Notes: a model not told the origin generated them from the sequence alone. Counted from the stretch's first letter, positions 23,526 through 34,947 are shown. The stretch is DNA of 64,000 nucleotides from Akanthomyces muscarius (GCF_028009165.1 NC_079241.1:5270001-5334000), one strand, 5' to 3'. A program made the numbers and translations.

Positions 23526-24569
23526 CTAGTCCATCGCCTCCATGTCGCTCTGGGGCTGCACCGCGGCGGTGGGCTCGGGCTCGTCGACCAGAATGCCCAC
23601 CAGGCACGCCGTCAGCATATTCTCGTAGTTGACCCAGGGATGGACCTCGCCAAAGAGGCGGGTGCCGTCGCGCGCCGCGCCGCGCATGAGCTCCGGGACG
23701 CCGCCTGGGTGGAACTTGGCGTACGGTGTGACGTTGTAGACTTTCCCGTTGAGCGCCATCCAGGCGTCCTTGCCCTTGCGGCCCGTCTGCCGCCGCAGCA
23801 TGGACGGGGTGACGCGCAGGTAGGGCGTCGAGGCGGGGACGCCGCGCAGGTCGGCGTTGGGGCCGCCCGAGATGCGCGCCCAGTCCAGCGGCGAGTGGCC
23901 CGGGTCGAGCGTCACCTGCCGGCTGGGCTTCGCCGGGATGGACGTGTGCGTGGGCGGCGGCGCGAGGCCACCGCCGCCCGAGGACGGAGGGCCGCGGTTG
24001 GGGACTGGTCCGCGGGCGCGCTGGGCAGAGTTGGCGGCGGGGAACTGGCTGAGCACTGGAGGGCGAGGGGCCGCAGACAATCGTGACGGGAGAGGAGGCG
24101 GAGGCATCATGGAAGATGCCGAGGATGGGTTTGGCGTCGGGCGGGGAGGCGGCGGCATGGACTCGGTCGAGAGGGAGAAGCTCGGTGGCGGCGGCATACT
24201 GGGCTGCACAGCTGTCGCTTTCGGCGTCGTGGGAGACTCGTCCAGCTCGTCGTCCTGCTCGACGGCTATGGAAGGTGGCTGCACCAGTGTCGTCGTCAAC
24301 ACTGGTGGCGGCAGCGGCGGCGGCGGCGTGGCGACTCGGTCCGCGTCTCGGGGCTCTACTATCGTCGGAGTCGGGCGCGGCGGAGAAGACTGTATGTTCT
24401 TTGCGTCATCCTTTTCGTTGTCGGCGTCGCGCCGGCGCGCATCAGTGATCGCAGGCGTGATCGCGCTGCGCTGCAGCCAGGCGAGGAGCGTCGGCGGTAG
24501 CCATGACGGCGGGCGAATTATGACGTAGACAACGGAGGCGACGATGAGGGAGAGACCGATAAGGCCCAT
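23526..24569 (-). CDS. Membrane-anchored cytochrome b5-domain protein
   Basis: A single exon of 347 residues starting at the ATG at 24569; the open frame upstream of it lacks homology-like content. Residues 4-22 (LIGLSLIVASVVYVIIRPP) form an N-terminal anchor. About 200 residues of Pro/Ser-rich low complexity follow (runs of PPPP, a likely flexible spacer). A C-terminal cytochrome b5-like heme domain starts at about residue 250: DAWMALNGKVYNVTPYAKFHPGG, with heme ligands expected at His of HPGG and His of EVHPWVNYENML. The LDPGHSPLDWARI element before it matches the b5 part of Irc21/NCB5OR-type proteins. Most microsomal b5 proteins are anchored at the C terminus, so this order is reversed. 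An electron-transfer role is inferred from the domain only. A purine-rich stretch (24575-24632) forms a CT-rich leader on the coding strand. Confidence 0.8.
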   Translation of the reverse strand: MGLIGLSLIVASVVYVIIRPPSWLPPTLLAWLQRSAITPAITDARRRDADNEKDDAKNIQSSPPRPTPTIVEPRDADRVATPPPPLPPPVLTTTLVQPPSIAVEQDDELDESPTTPKATAVQPSMPPPPSFSLSTESMPPPPRPTPNPSSASSMMPPPPLPSRLSAAPRPPVLSQFPAANSAQRARGPVPNRGPPSSGGGGLAPPPTHTSIPAKPSRQVTLDPGHSPLDWARISGGPNADLRGVPASTPYLRVTPSMLRRQTGRKGKDAWMALNGKVYNVTPYAKFHPGGVPELMRGAARDGTRLFGEVHPWVNYENMLTACLVGILVDEPEPTAAVQPQSDMEAMD

Positions 24570-24842
24570 GGCAAAAAAAGCGCGCGCTTGAAAGGAAAGA
24601 AGGAGGAGGAGGGGAAAAAAAGAAAGGCTAACGGCACAGAGGCGCGTTGATGGACAGAGGTTTGCAGCAGGGGGCGTTTTTGCTGATTGATGGGAAAGGC
24701 GGGCGATTTTAGGCGATTTTAGTGGCAGCTGACAATTGAAGGCTGGCGGCGTGGTGCTGGCGGTGGGGCGAATATCACGACACAGAGTAGGAAGCAAACA
24801 GTTTGCATATTGACTCTTGAATAACGTGATGTGCGTATTCAT

Positions 24843-25734
24843 TGGGATGTGATACTCAGTTTTGACAATGAAATGCTATCAAAGAGTTGCCATGAAAGCG
24901 GGCAAAGCCACAATGGTACGGTAAGCACACCATGGCCGAAGAGAGGCTTCCAGTATCAAGTTGTTACGAGTTAAAAAAATAGCACTAGTATGGAACTCTA
25001 AGATAGACAAGGAGAATAAGAAGAGCTGGATAAACAAGATAAATTAGGATAAAGAAAAATAATAAAGGAAGAATACAGAGAAGAATAAGTAGAAAAAAAT
25101 GAGAAGGGTAAGAAAAGTAAGAAAAGTTAGGAAGAATAAGAGAGAAAGAGAAAAGAAAAGATAAAAAGAGCCAATTAGAAAATAGTACACAGAGACCGGA
25201 CGTTCAAAGACAAGCATAATAACATAAAAGGTTATTTCTAATAAATAAGCACACTACTCTCTAGTCATTGACGACGCGCCTGTTTCTGTCATCCACATGA
25301 CACATATATGGATTTAGGCCAATATTGTGTTTTGAAAGAAGGAGCAAAATTTCCGCAGTCATAATATCGGTGAGAAAAAAGTAGCTTGTGTTATGAACAG
25401 CTGATTACTGCCGCGCTGTGGCACGTTCCAGAAGTGTGCCACGAAGCCACTGATGGACGTGGCAAAAGGTAATTTCGTTTTGGGCGGTTCGTGCCTGGAA
25501 AACAGGAGCGTCGTGATACTTTATCTCGGTCAAGTGCAGATCGGCAGATTAAATATTCCGTATCTCGGTCGGGTGCATCCAACACCCTCCAAGAAAACAC
25601 GAATTTTACCGCGTTGCTATGCTGACAGTCGCTACAAGATACCATCCGGCCTTTGTACTATCTGCCTGATAGTTGAAGACCTGTATTCGGAGTTTCAGCT
25701 CCGCCGATATCGCCCACGTCCATCATTCGGCGTG
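24843..25734. other. Intergenic stretch with polypurine tract
   Basis: This stretch is gene-free. It contains the polypurine tract listed separately and leads into the phosphoesterase pseudogene. The open frame continues upstream of the phosphoesterase homology from about 25453, but that part has no recognisable content. Confidence 0.5.
24968..25200. repeat. Low-complexity polypurine (A/G) tract
   Basis: About 230 bp almost free of C and poor in T on the plus strand, made of irregular AAG/GAA/ATAAG words. It is not a clean tandem repeat. Polypurine tracts can adopt triplex DNA, act as promoters or be decayed repeats; nothing here decides between them. Confidence 0.7.
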
Positions 25735-26445
25735 ACGCAGCAGCAGATCCGATTCCTTGTTCTGTCCGACACACACGACCATGCGTTTCCGGACCCGGCG
25801 TCCCTACCTGCAGTCGACGTACTCATCCACTGTGGTGATCTCACTATGATCGGTGGCCTCTCCAACTATCGCTGCGCTCTCGAAAGCCTTGCAACATGCG
25901 CAGCAGAGACCAAACTTGTCATTCCGGGCAACCACGATGTCGCTAGATGCCAAGTGGTGGGAGGAAAACCTCGACAGCGATGACGACCAAGACGAGCCAG
26001 TACGAGTTCGGCCATTGTTTACATTGAACGACTAAGCTCGCCGTGGAGTAGGCTTCCTCGACGAGAGCACTCTCGAGGTTAGTCTCCGGGATGGTTGCAA
26101 GTTCAAAGCTTATGCATTCCGATATACTCCGAGCTGTGGTGGCTATGCTTTTGGGTTGGGCCAGAAGAGGATCATGTTAATGGGGACGACAGAAGTATCC
26201 CAGAGGGAATCAATATTGTTATAACGCATGGGCCGCGGCGGCCACGAAGCTTGCCCAGTTAAAACGGTGACTTGGGGCCAGCCTACCGCCTCGACCTCGA
26301 TGGTGGACACGGCGACAGCGAGCAGCAACACCTTGGATGCCCGCGGCTCTGGGAGGCAATCAAGAGGGGTGGTGAACGTAGCTACCATGACGCATCGAGA
26401 GGGAGAAAGCAATAAGCTTTGGGTAGTTGACCTGATTTTTTTGGC
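25735..26445 (+). pseudogene. Broken calcineurin-like metallophosphoesterase
   Basis: Successive frames together trace a family of about 240-300 residues. Frame 1 gives QIRFLVLSDTHDH, DVLIHCGDLT and LVIPGNHDV, the first metal-binding motifs (D-x-H, GD, GNHD). The frame changes near 25940 to SLDAKWWEENLDSDDDQDEP, meets TAA at about 26033, then continues in the same frame as FLDEST...YTPSCGGYAFGLG. A second shift near 26158 leads to SIPEGINIVITHGP (a further metal-ligand His). Another stop follows, then the weaker tail CPRLWEAIKR and LWVVDL. At least two frameshifts and two stops make it non-functional. The motifs are seen directly; the intact family product is a soluble metal-dependent phosphoesterase. 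It lies between a polypurine tract and a G22 run in a gene-poor interval. Confidence 0.8.
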
Positions 26446-27658
26446 GACATGGCCAAACACTAAAGCCCGGAAATGAGACTGGTCCTACCGATTGAACCGT
26501 ACCACAGATCGGCAGATAACCGCTCCGTTTATCGGTCCATCGCAGGTCGGCAATCTAAGAACTGCTGCAGCTATCCGGTTATGTGCCACAAGCCAAGTAT
26601 TTGAAGCAGCCGACTCGCCTTTTTGTACAACCATTTTTCTCCACACGAAAAGCTATTCTCAACGTTGATTCTGCTAGTCTCAACCTTCGCGAGCTAGCTG
26701 CCGTGTCATTGGAGGCTTTTGTCCCACGGGTTGCCTATAGCGGAAATGGAGCGGGAGCGGAACTACGGGATGGGCTGGGTTGCCGGCCGGCGGCCCTGCG
26801 GCACGGTCATAGATGGGCGTGGTGATCAAAGAGGGGGGCGCAAAAGGTGCTATTGAGAAGAGAAGTCGATTGCACAAATTTGCAACGACAAGGGATGGTG
26901 GACATGCAATTCCGCGGCAATGGTGTTTCCTGACAGCACATCTTGTCCCGTATAAACGGTAAAGCCTGGGGGGGGGGGGGGGGGGGGGGCGTACCACCAC
27001 ACCGACCTCGACATCCTTCGTATAACTAGACTGCAGCCACAGCCACGACATTTCTCAAACCAAGAAGGAGTCATATGTGGCTTGCATCCAGACACGGTAA
27101 GAAAGAAGAGCCTGCGAAAAACAGAAGAATGAAAATTGAAAGTTGATGTAATCGGTCCTCCTAATGCTCCGCCCCCCGCAAATCCGCCGGGACGGGGCAG
27201 GCTGGCGCGCAGGGAATGAGGGGAAGCGTGAGGGGTCACTAAGAATAACAAGCCTTCGGCAAGCTTCTGCCTCGGCTTCGACGCTAGATCAGGCAAAAAC
27301 AAGGGCATTTTATTTTTATTTAGAGTCGCGGCGAACTAATAAGCACTGGGGGGCTGCTCCACCCCCAAAAGTGCTGCGGAGTAGTGCCAATTGCGAGGGT
27401 CTATAATAATTAATATATACTTGGTGACAACCAACGAGCGACGGTAAATAGCAAGTAGCCAGCTTCTAGTTCTGTGCTCACCTGATCTTGGTTCCATCAC
27501 TTCCCTCGTTACTCGGTCATTGCAGTCCTTCTTTGTTCTTACGCCTCGTCCTTTGAGAGTTTGCTCGTCGACTACATCATCTTCCCCCCTGCTCGCTCTA
27601 AGCCACCTGTCTCACTCGCCTTACCAACGGGGCAGGAGGCTTTGACCGTTCGCCCGCC
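26446..27658. other. Intergenic stretch upstream of FAT1
   Basis: About 1.2 kb with no recognisable gene. It contains the G22 homopolymer and, near its right end, the CT-rich FAT1 leader (27480-27650). Confidence 0.5.
26968..26989 (+). repeat. G22 homopolymer
   Basis: Twenty-two consecutive G residues. Such a run can fold as a G-quadruplex and is also a place where the read length is unreliable. Confidence 0.9.
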
Positions 27659-29730
27659 ATGTCTTGTACGTATCTTGATGCGCGCCCAACTACATCTACT
27701 CCTTCACACACACAATCTCCAACCGCATCTGACACCAAATGAACCTCCAGCCGTCCCGCTCTCCCTCGCCGTGCCCGCGGCCCTCGGCGCGGCCGCCTAC
27801 CTCAACGCCCGGTCGTCCTTTTGGTACGACGCGCTGATGCTCGGCGGCATCCTCAAGGGCGTCGCCGGCATCGTCTACGGCGGCTGGGCCGACCGCCTCA
27901 ACCTCTTCTACGCGCTCGAGGCCTACGCCACCAGCGCCAGCCACGCCGACAAGCCGCTGCTGCTCTTTGATGGCCAACGCTACACCTACCGCGAGCTCTA
28001 CGACGGCGTGCTGCGCCACGGCGCCTACCTGCGCGACCGCCTCGGCATCCGGCCCGGCGACGTCGTCGCCCTCGACTTCCAAAACTCGGACACCTTCCTC
28101 CTCCTCTGGTGGGGGCTCTGGAGCATCGGCGCAAAGCCCGCCTTTATCAACTTTAACCTCACCAGCATGCCCCTCGCCCACTGCGTCAAGTCGTCGACGG
28201 CCAAGGTCTGCCTGGTGGACCCGGCCGTGGCCAGCCACTTTGAAGACGAGCTAGTCCGCCGGGAGACGGCCGGTATCGAGATTGTCGTATTCGACGAGGA
28301 CCGGCAGGGTGCGGCGCGGACGTCCGAGGCGGTGCGCCAGCCAGACAGCGACCGTGGTGGCCAGACCACCGGTAGCATGGGCATTCTCATTTTCACATCG
28401 GGCACTACCGGCCTGCCCAAGGCCGCCATTGTGTCGTGGGCCAAGCTCATTGTCAGCTCCAAGTTCAGCGTCAACTTTCTCGGTCGCGGCGACGATGTCA
28501 TGTATACAGTAAGACTGCCGTCTCTTCGACCTCGTATGCTCTTCTTTTAGACTGCATGCAGTTGCTAACCATCTTCGGCAGTGCATGCCACTATATCACG
28601 CCTCCGCCTCCATGCTCGGCTTCTGCGCCACCGTTCTTGGCGGGAGCACCCTCGCTCTGGGCCGCAGGTTCTCGACCAAGACGTTCTGGCCCGAGGTGCG
28701 CGCCTCCAACGCGACCGTGATCCAGTACGTCGGCGAGACGCTGCGCTACCTCCTCGCCGCGCCGCCCCAAAAGGACCCCGTCACGGGCGCCGACCTTGAC
28801 AAGGCGCACTCGGTCCGCATCGCCTTTGGCAACGGCCTCCGTCCCGACGTGTGGAAGCGCTTCCAGGAGCGCTTCGGCGTCGAGACCATTGCCGAGTTCT
28901 ACGGCGCCACCGAGGGCACGCTCGCCACCTGGAACCTCTCGAGCAACGACTACGGCACCGGCGCCGTCGGCCGCGCGGGGTGGCTCCTGCGCACGCTCGT
29001 CGGCCGCGACACGGCCCTCGCTGAAATGGACTGGGCGGCCGACGCGCCCGCGCGCGACCCCGCCACGGGCCTGTGTCGCCTCGCGGGGCCGGGCACCTCG
29101 GGCGAGATGCTGTTCCGCCTCCCCGATGGGCCCGATGACCTCGAGTCGCGCTTCCAGGGCTACTTCAACGACAAGAAGGCGACGCACGCCAAGATCCTGC
29201 GCGACGTCTTCCGCAAAGGCGACGCTTGGTTCCGCACCGGCGACGTGCTGCAGCAAAACGGCGACGGCCTGCTCTTCTTCATGGACCGCATCGGCGACAC
29301 CTTTCGCTGGAAGTCGGAAAACGTCTCCACCGCAGAGGTCAGCCAGGTCATGGGCCTGCACCCGGCCGTCCGCGAGGCCAACGTCTACGGCATCGAGCTG
29401 CCGCACCACGACGGCCGCGCCGGCTGCGTGACCGTGTGCTTCGACAGGCCGCTGCCGGATGAGGACACGCTCCGCAGCCTCGCGGGTCACCTGCGGTCGA
29501 CGCTGCCGGCCTACGCGGTACCCCTGTTCCTGCGCGTCGTGCCGGAACTGGGCGCCGACACCACGGGCACCAACAAGCAGCAAAAGTACAACCTGCGCAA
29601 GATGGGCGTCAAGCCGTCCAAGGAGGCCCGCCAGAGTGGCGCCACCATGTTCTGGCTCAAGGGCGACACGTATGTGCCGTTTGGCGACAAGGACTGGAAA
29701 AGAATTGAGGCTGGCCGGCTGAAGCTGTAA
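27659..29730 (+). CDS. FAT1: FAT1-type very-long-chain acyl-CoA synthetase / fatty acid transporter
   Basis: Three exons, 27659-27665, 27751-28508 and 28582-29730, give 637 residues, normal for fungal Fat1. It activates (very-)long-chain fatty acids to acyl-CoA with ATP and supports their uptake; the yeast protein is found at plasma membrane, ER, lipid droplets and peroxisomes. The first coding exon is only ATG TCT T, and splicing restores MSSVPLSLAVPAALGAAAYL, a hydrophobic N-terminal segment. The AMP-binding P-loop is ILIFTSGTTGLPKAA. Later signatures are CMPLYHASASMLGF, EFYGATEGTLATWN and the FATP/VLACS block FRTGDVLQQNGDGLLFFMDR with GDTFRWKSENVSTAEV. The C terminus RLKL resembles, but does not match, a strict PTS1. 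High GC3 creates long antisense shadow frames over this gene. It converges on the ArAE-2 gene. Confidence 0.92.
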
Positions 29731-29909
29731 ATATGTGCCAAGTTGTCTGAGCATCTAGCGAGTGTAATACATAATTTTGAAATGTCTGATGAATTTGTTG
29801 GGTCGTGTGCTCTAATACTTCAATCTAGACGGGGCATTCTTTATCATGGTATTCTGTATCATGCATGCCCGCCTGCACTTGTACCAGTCAAATTGGGCTG
29901 GCTTCCTTC

Positions 29910-32900
29910 TCACTCGCTAAGAAGCGGGTCGTCTTTGAGTACTCCAAGAAGACCTTCAATCTCTTGTCTGGCAATCTTGAGCTCGTCTTCCACCTGACCC
30001 GTCACAAGGGCATACGCATACAGCAGCGCGTAGTCCTTCTCACTAACCGCGACATCAAGTACAAACCCGGATTCTTGCCAGGCTAGCTCCTGCTGCTGAG
30101 TGGAGGGCGAACCGACACCCAAAACTGCCTGGCGGCGTGCAGCGTGAGCCTCTCGAAACTCAAACACTTTGCTCAAGAGTCGGTCACGCGCGCGGGCGAT
30201 ACTCGGAATCGCGTCAGTCAGCGGGTACTCCAGCATCGTGGAGCTGGCCAACACTTGGAAGATGTGGCAAATGCGGTCACACAGCACAGCGCGCTCTCGC
30301 GACGTGTACTCGAGCAACGCACGCTCGCCGCTGGACAGGCTCGATTTGCGCTGCGCGACCAGACTCATGGAGTAGAATCCATCCAGAATGCGGTTTACGC
30401 TGCGCAGGATGCGCCCGTTGGCCTCAAACGGAAACGGGCCGCGCAGCTCAAATTCGGAGGCGGCGCTGTGGCGGAGGGACTCGAGACGGTCGGCATAGCG
30501 CTGCAGCGCCACTTGCTCGCCGGACTTGAGGTAGCTTTGAGAGCAGTCGGAGCGTAGAAGAATGGCAAGCGGTCCACGGCGCCAGATCAGACCCATTTGC
30601 AGGAATAGTACCGAGATGCCTTCTTTGAACTTGAGGCGCGCGGAGATGGGCCAAACAAATCGACACACGGCTAGACCCCACACAATGCCTGCGCAAACTG
30701 AAATGACACGGTGCGTGACAATCTCCCTCATGAGAGGATGGATGCCACCCTCATCGTCATCGTCATCGTCATCGTCAACTTTTTGGCTGAGTGAATAAGC
30801 GTACAGAGTCGACACATTGTATGCTAGGATTGTCATGCGTCCCAGTGGCGCACGACCGCAGGCCACAATAAGATAGAAATTAAAGAAGGCGACAAAGCTT
30901 CCTAGAATTGCAAGCGCGGCCCCATTGCCTTGGCTTACCGTCCAATTGAAGAGCGAAAAGAAGGCACCTGCAAAGGTTCCCAGGAATCGAGCCCAGCCCG
31001 TGGTGTTGGATGCACCGACCGTCATGGAGCAGACAATCATAAATGACAAGAGGCCCCATTCACCACGATAGTGATTGTACATTTCGCGCGTCGCCTCGAT
31101 GAAAGCAAGCGAGCCCCAAAGTGCTGCACCGATGCCAACTTTGAGACCGAACAAGACTGTGAAAAGGTTAGTTTGGCAAGCACGGCGTAAAATTATCTGC
31201 ATCACTTACCATCGTCCCGCGCCATCTTTCGCAGGAAGTGAAGGAAGGCTTGTGACAGCTTCGACATAATCTTGCTCGCGTTAGGAGCCGCGTCCCACTT
31301 GTATGTATCGCGGCGTTGTCGCATCGAACGCGGAATACCTGCTGGCACAGCTGACTTTCTAATCGGCTTAACCAGGACCTCGGCCTCTGGCGCGTCAAAG
31401 GGCAGCGCTGCCAGGCCATGGTCAGATTTGCTCTTCCGCCACCACAGAAGCCAGCGCCAGCTGGACTGTTTACGGTCGTAACTGTGCTTGAGATCTTCCA
31501 GGACGTCCAGGTACTTCTTCATCTCCTCGCCAAAGCTCTGCAATGTAAATGAGAAATGGCCACAAGCTGCAGCAACTTCTTCAAGCACAATCTGCGGGTG
31601 GCCACTGTCATTTTCCTGCTGAATGAGGTGGTATAAATTTTGCAATGCATCTGCGCGCGCACTATTGAACTTTTCGAGCCGCTTTGTGAGCTCGCCGCGG
31701 CAGGCATCGTTGATTTGAATGGTGTAGTCAGGAGCACCAGCGAAGGGTGTTTGTGTGAGTACCTGGCACAAAATTCCCGACAGATTCTGCATTGGCTGCC
31801 TAATCGCAGCCGCAAACCCGGTGAAAAGGCGTCCAGCAGCTCGAAGATCCGGAGCTTCCTTAGAGCCCGAATCTGACGATTGCGTGCCTCCCTCACCAAG
31901 AAAGGAGAATGGGTCGATATCTCTGGGGATGTAGGGCGTTGCCGAAGCGCTGTGAATCTGGAAGAGAATGGCGTCGCGACCGTCACCATTCAGCAGCGCG
32001 AACTGAGCTTTGGCAGCACTGCGCAGGGCGCCTATGGACTGAGCCAGAGTTTCAATAGATCTGACGGTTGATCTTTCGAGACTGTAGATCTGTGTATGGC
32101 CAAGCAGATAATGCTCAAATTTAGCCTCACGGAGATGCTTCAGCAAGAGGGAGTGCGCTTGAGAGTAGGTGTACGAGTCAGGGAAGTCGGGCGAGGCAGC
32201 CTCGTGGTTGGCGCTGGCAAGAAAGCTGGCCGTTGCGTCGGACAGCATGCTTCCCAACGAAACTGACGTCTGGGTGATGGACGCTCGCACGAGCTGACGT
32301 GCAGAAACCCGCCATAGGAGCAGATTGACGACTGCAGTGCAGGTGATCCCCATAATGAGCATCTTGAGGACTTGCACAATCTTTTGATTCGAAAACACGT
32401 TGTCAATGACGGCTGTTTCTTTTGTGACGACGGATATAATTGCGAGAGAAGCGAGAGTACTGGCGACATTGACAAGCGGATTGTTCATGCGCTGCTTGGT
32501 CCAACCCATGAAACCAAACCCGCCGCCGATGAAGACGACGACAACCAGTACGTGAGCCAGCGTAGCCAGTCCGAAAACAGAGCCGACAAGCACAGAGGTG
32601 GCCATGGAGATGAGAGACACGAGTTCGGCATACGCTACAGCAACAATGGCTATGAGGATCGCCTCAATCATTGAGCCAGTCGAGCGAGCGGCGTGGAAGT
32701 ATACGGTAATGGTGGCAACGACATGCTTCCCATCTGGCTTGCCGAGAAAGTCAGACAAGAATGGCACAAATGTGGCCATGCTGGCCAGTGTATAAGCGAT
32801 TGTGCATTTAAGGACACCTCGACCAGGAGTGGTGTCAAGCCATTGTACGAAGCGTGAAGCATTGCTAAAGGTACCCTGTACTGTAGTGTCGACAAGCTGC

Positions 32901-33055
32901 GTCATGGACCATCGCCGGCGCGCCGCATGGGAACCTGGCAAAGCATCATCTGCCCTTTCGGTGCTGTCAAGAAAAGCTCCAACATGACCTACAGCTGGTG
33001 ACGCAACGTCGGCATCCAATGTTCCGTCGTCAGTTGGCCTTACCGGAGTGGCCAT
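29910..33055 (-). CDS. ArAE-2 / FUSC-like multi-pass membrane protein (Bre4-related)
   Basis: Two exons on the minus strand, 33055-31210 and 31156-29910, joined across a 53-bp intron that splits the Val codon of MARDDVLFGLKVG, give 1030 residues. Two hydrophobic halves are visible. The N-terminal half (about residues 80-270: KCTIAYTLASMATFVPFLSDFLG, HVVATITVYF, AILIAIVAVAYAELVSLI, VLVVVVFIGGGFGFMGW) matches the putative ER transporter 6TM N-terminal family. The C-terminal half has a second set (GIGAALWGSLAFIEA, WGLLSFMIVCSMTVGA, ALAILGSFVAFFNFYLIVACG) and then a soluble DUF2421-type region. The layout is like aromatic-acid-exporter/FUSC proteins and yeast Bre4. The substrate is unknown. A cytosolic loop carries eight consecutive Asp residues encoded by a GAT/GAC repeat. 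Confidence 0.82.
30750..30778. repeat. Trinucleotide repeat encoding Asp8
   Basis: A TCA/TCG-alternating repeat inside the ArAE-2 gene encodes a run of eight Asp on the minus strand, between a transmembrane segment and EGGIHPLMREI. Length variation would not shift frame. Confidence 0.85.
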
Positions 33056-34947
33056 GTGGAATGAGATTGTGGCATAGGCCGAGGATGGGGAGTTGAAGGG
33101 GACGATAGGAGGATGGAGATATTAATATCCATAAGCATGAAATCTGTTGCAGATGAGATGGGTTAATAAGGCTGGATGGGGATAGGAATCGGTGGGAATG
33201 GAGGATGATCAATGGATGTGAAGCATGATGAGGTCAGGTGTGGCGGCGTTGGCGGGGTGGGCGCTTGCGAGGCGCATAAGAGTGGCTCATTATGGTCTGG
33301 GGTCTTGTACGGTGTCATGCGCTGACTCGTACATTTTGTGCAGCAAGGCAGGCAAGATTGATGAGGGCAAAAGCCACGATCTAAAGTTTTAATTACAGAT
33401 GGCAAGCGGCAAATGTTGATGTCATTCTCTTTTCGGATGATGGGGGGGTGAATGTGCAGCGTCGTGGACGAACAAGTTAATGAGTGTCATGCATAACGAA
33501 TGTACCAATGTGTGGTGGTTCAGCCCAAGCGATTAAGCTTGGAGTGCGCTGGCAGAAGGGACAGGAGAGGCCCGGCCTTGGGTGAGATGAACTTGTCGAC
33601 GACCTGGCTTCTGAGCCGATGAACTAGGCATGAGAGGCTGATGAAGCGACAAGGTAGCAAACAGTTATCATTACCTCAATGCATACAATCATGTGCGTTT
33701 ATGCATGGTCCCTCCAAGCTATATAAGGCCGAATTATGACGACAGCGGTTTATTTTAATGCATCTGCTAGCAAGCCTCCAAAGTATCCCACTGCAAGCAC
33801 TAACCAAATGCAGGCTCCTCAGGGTTCGTCCCAGGACGGCTACCTTATTAGGTAGGTAGTGGGGTTCTGGCGCGAACACACTGAGTGCCCTGGGAACGCT
33901 GCATGAAAGTAAACAATCTGATGCGCCGCAGATAAACAAGGTAAACAGTGTAGACTTCAACGGCGAACTTGCCATGGCCATTTCTTTCTCTCAACGGCTA
34001 GGTGTACGCGCAACTCTCTCATACCCAGCCCCATCACCGCTTCGTGACATATCGTGTCCTGACAACTCGTTTGCGTCAAGATGGGGCTGCAATATCGCAA
34101 TCTGCCGTGCATAGACCACTTGGCAGCAAAACGAGGCAGCAGAAATATCCCGACTTTCCTGCAGCCCAGGCTTAAATATTTTAGCGTGTCTTGCTTGGCC
34201 AAGACACGACGTGCACACGCTTTTCGTCCCCTGCAAGGCCCCTGTAGCCCCAGCGCCTCCAGTGGAGCTACCGCCCAAAACTGGGCAGCCCCTCGGTTTA
34301 CCCCCCTATTAAGCCGCTGTAATTTCGAGGTACATGCGTTTCACAGCGAGCTGCCAGCGCTGTGCCAGGTCGCTCGCCAGGTGTCACGGCGCTCGTCTCA
34401 CCTGGCTCCGCGCCATCGCTGAGATGGTGTGTACACCTCCTCCATTGACCATACTAACTTACCTAGTCGCGGTCTGTGATTGTTTGGTCTTGGGCCGGGA
34501 CAAAAAAAAAACGTTTGGCTCATGCACCTGCCAGCTTACTTCCTCGTCGCTTCATTATCTGCACGACCTGCTCCAGCGACCCGCAACCTCAACGAACGAC
34601 GCCAGAATCCGCGCTCCCCTCTGTTGCCGCACCGCCGCGGCCATTCTCGCCAAGCCCCTCAACCACCTTCAATCCCGACTCTGGAACGCTGCTCGTCAAC
34701 ATCCAAGACAGACAAGGCCGACCATCCTCAGCACAGCCGACAGAGCGTCTCACTTCATCATCGCACACTTGCCGCCTCTGCCTCGTTTACGAATTCGACC
34801 CAACGACACAGTCTTCATCTATATCCACCTGCTGCTGCCCTGCATCCCGTCCTTGCCGCCGCCGCGTTTCCTCACCGGCCTCGCGGCAACCATGACCACT
34901 TGGTAACGCTTGGCCTCAACCACAATACTGCCTCTGCGCACTTCAAT
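33056..34947. promoter_or_regulatory. Divergent intergenic region, ArAE-2 / FFYA-repeat protein
   Basis: About 1.9 kb between divergent starts. A plus-strand frame stays open without a stop for about 156 codons before the chosen ATG of the next gene, so an N-terminal extension of that protein is possible, but its Arg/Pro/His-rich content looks like leader sequence. No other gene is recognised. Confidence 0.45.

Noticed and set aside
23640..24528. Plus-strand frames of 148 and 223 codons opposite the cytochrome b5 gene
   Set aside because: Gly/Arg-rich complements of the Pro-rich coding sequence; no independent motif.
27696..28238. 180-codon minus-strand open frame opposite FAT1 exon 2
   Set aside because: Same GC3 shadow effect; no domain and overlaps the secure sense exon completely.
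29719..29730. Peroxisomal targeting signal at the FAT1 C terminus
   Set aside because: The end is RLKL; the last three residues LKL do not fit [SAC][KRH][LM] at the first position, so I do not claim peroxisomal targeting.
28591..29754. 387-codon minus-strand open frame opposite FAT1
   Set aside because: It is a shadow of the GC-rich third positions of FAT1; the sense frame has all AMP-binding signatures and the antisense product is Ala/Val/Gly/Arg-rich without motifs.
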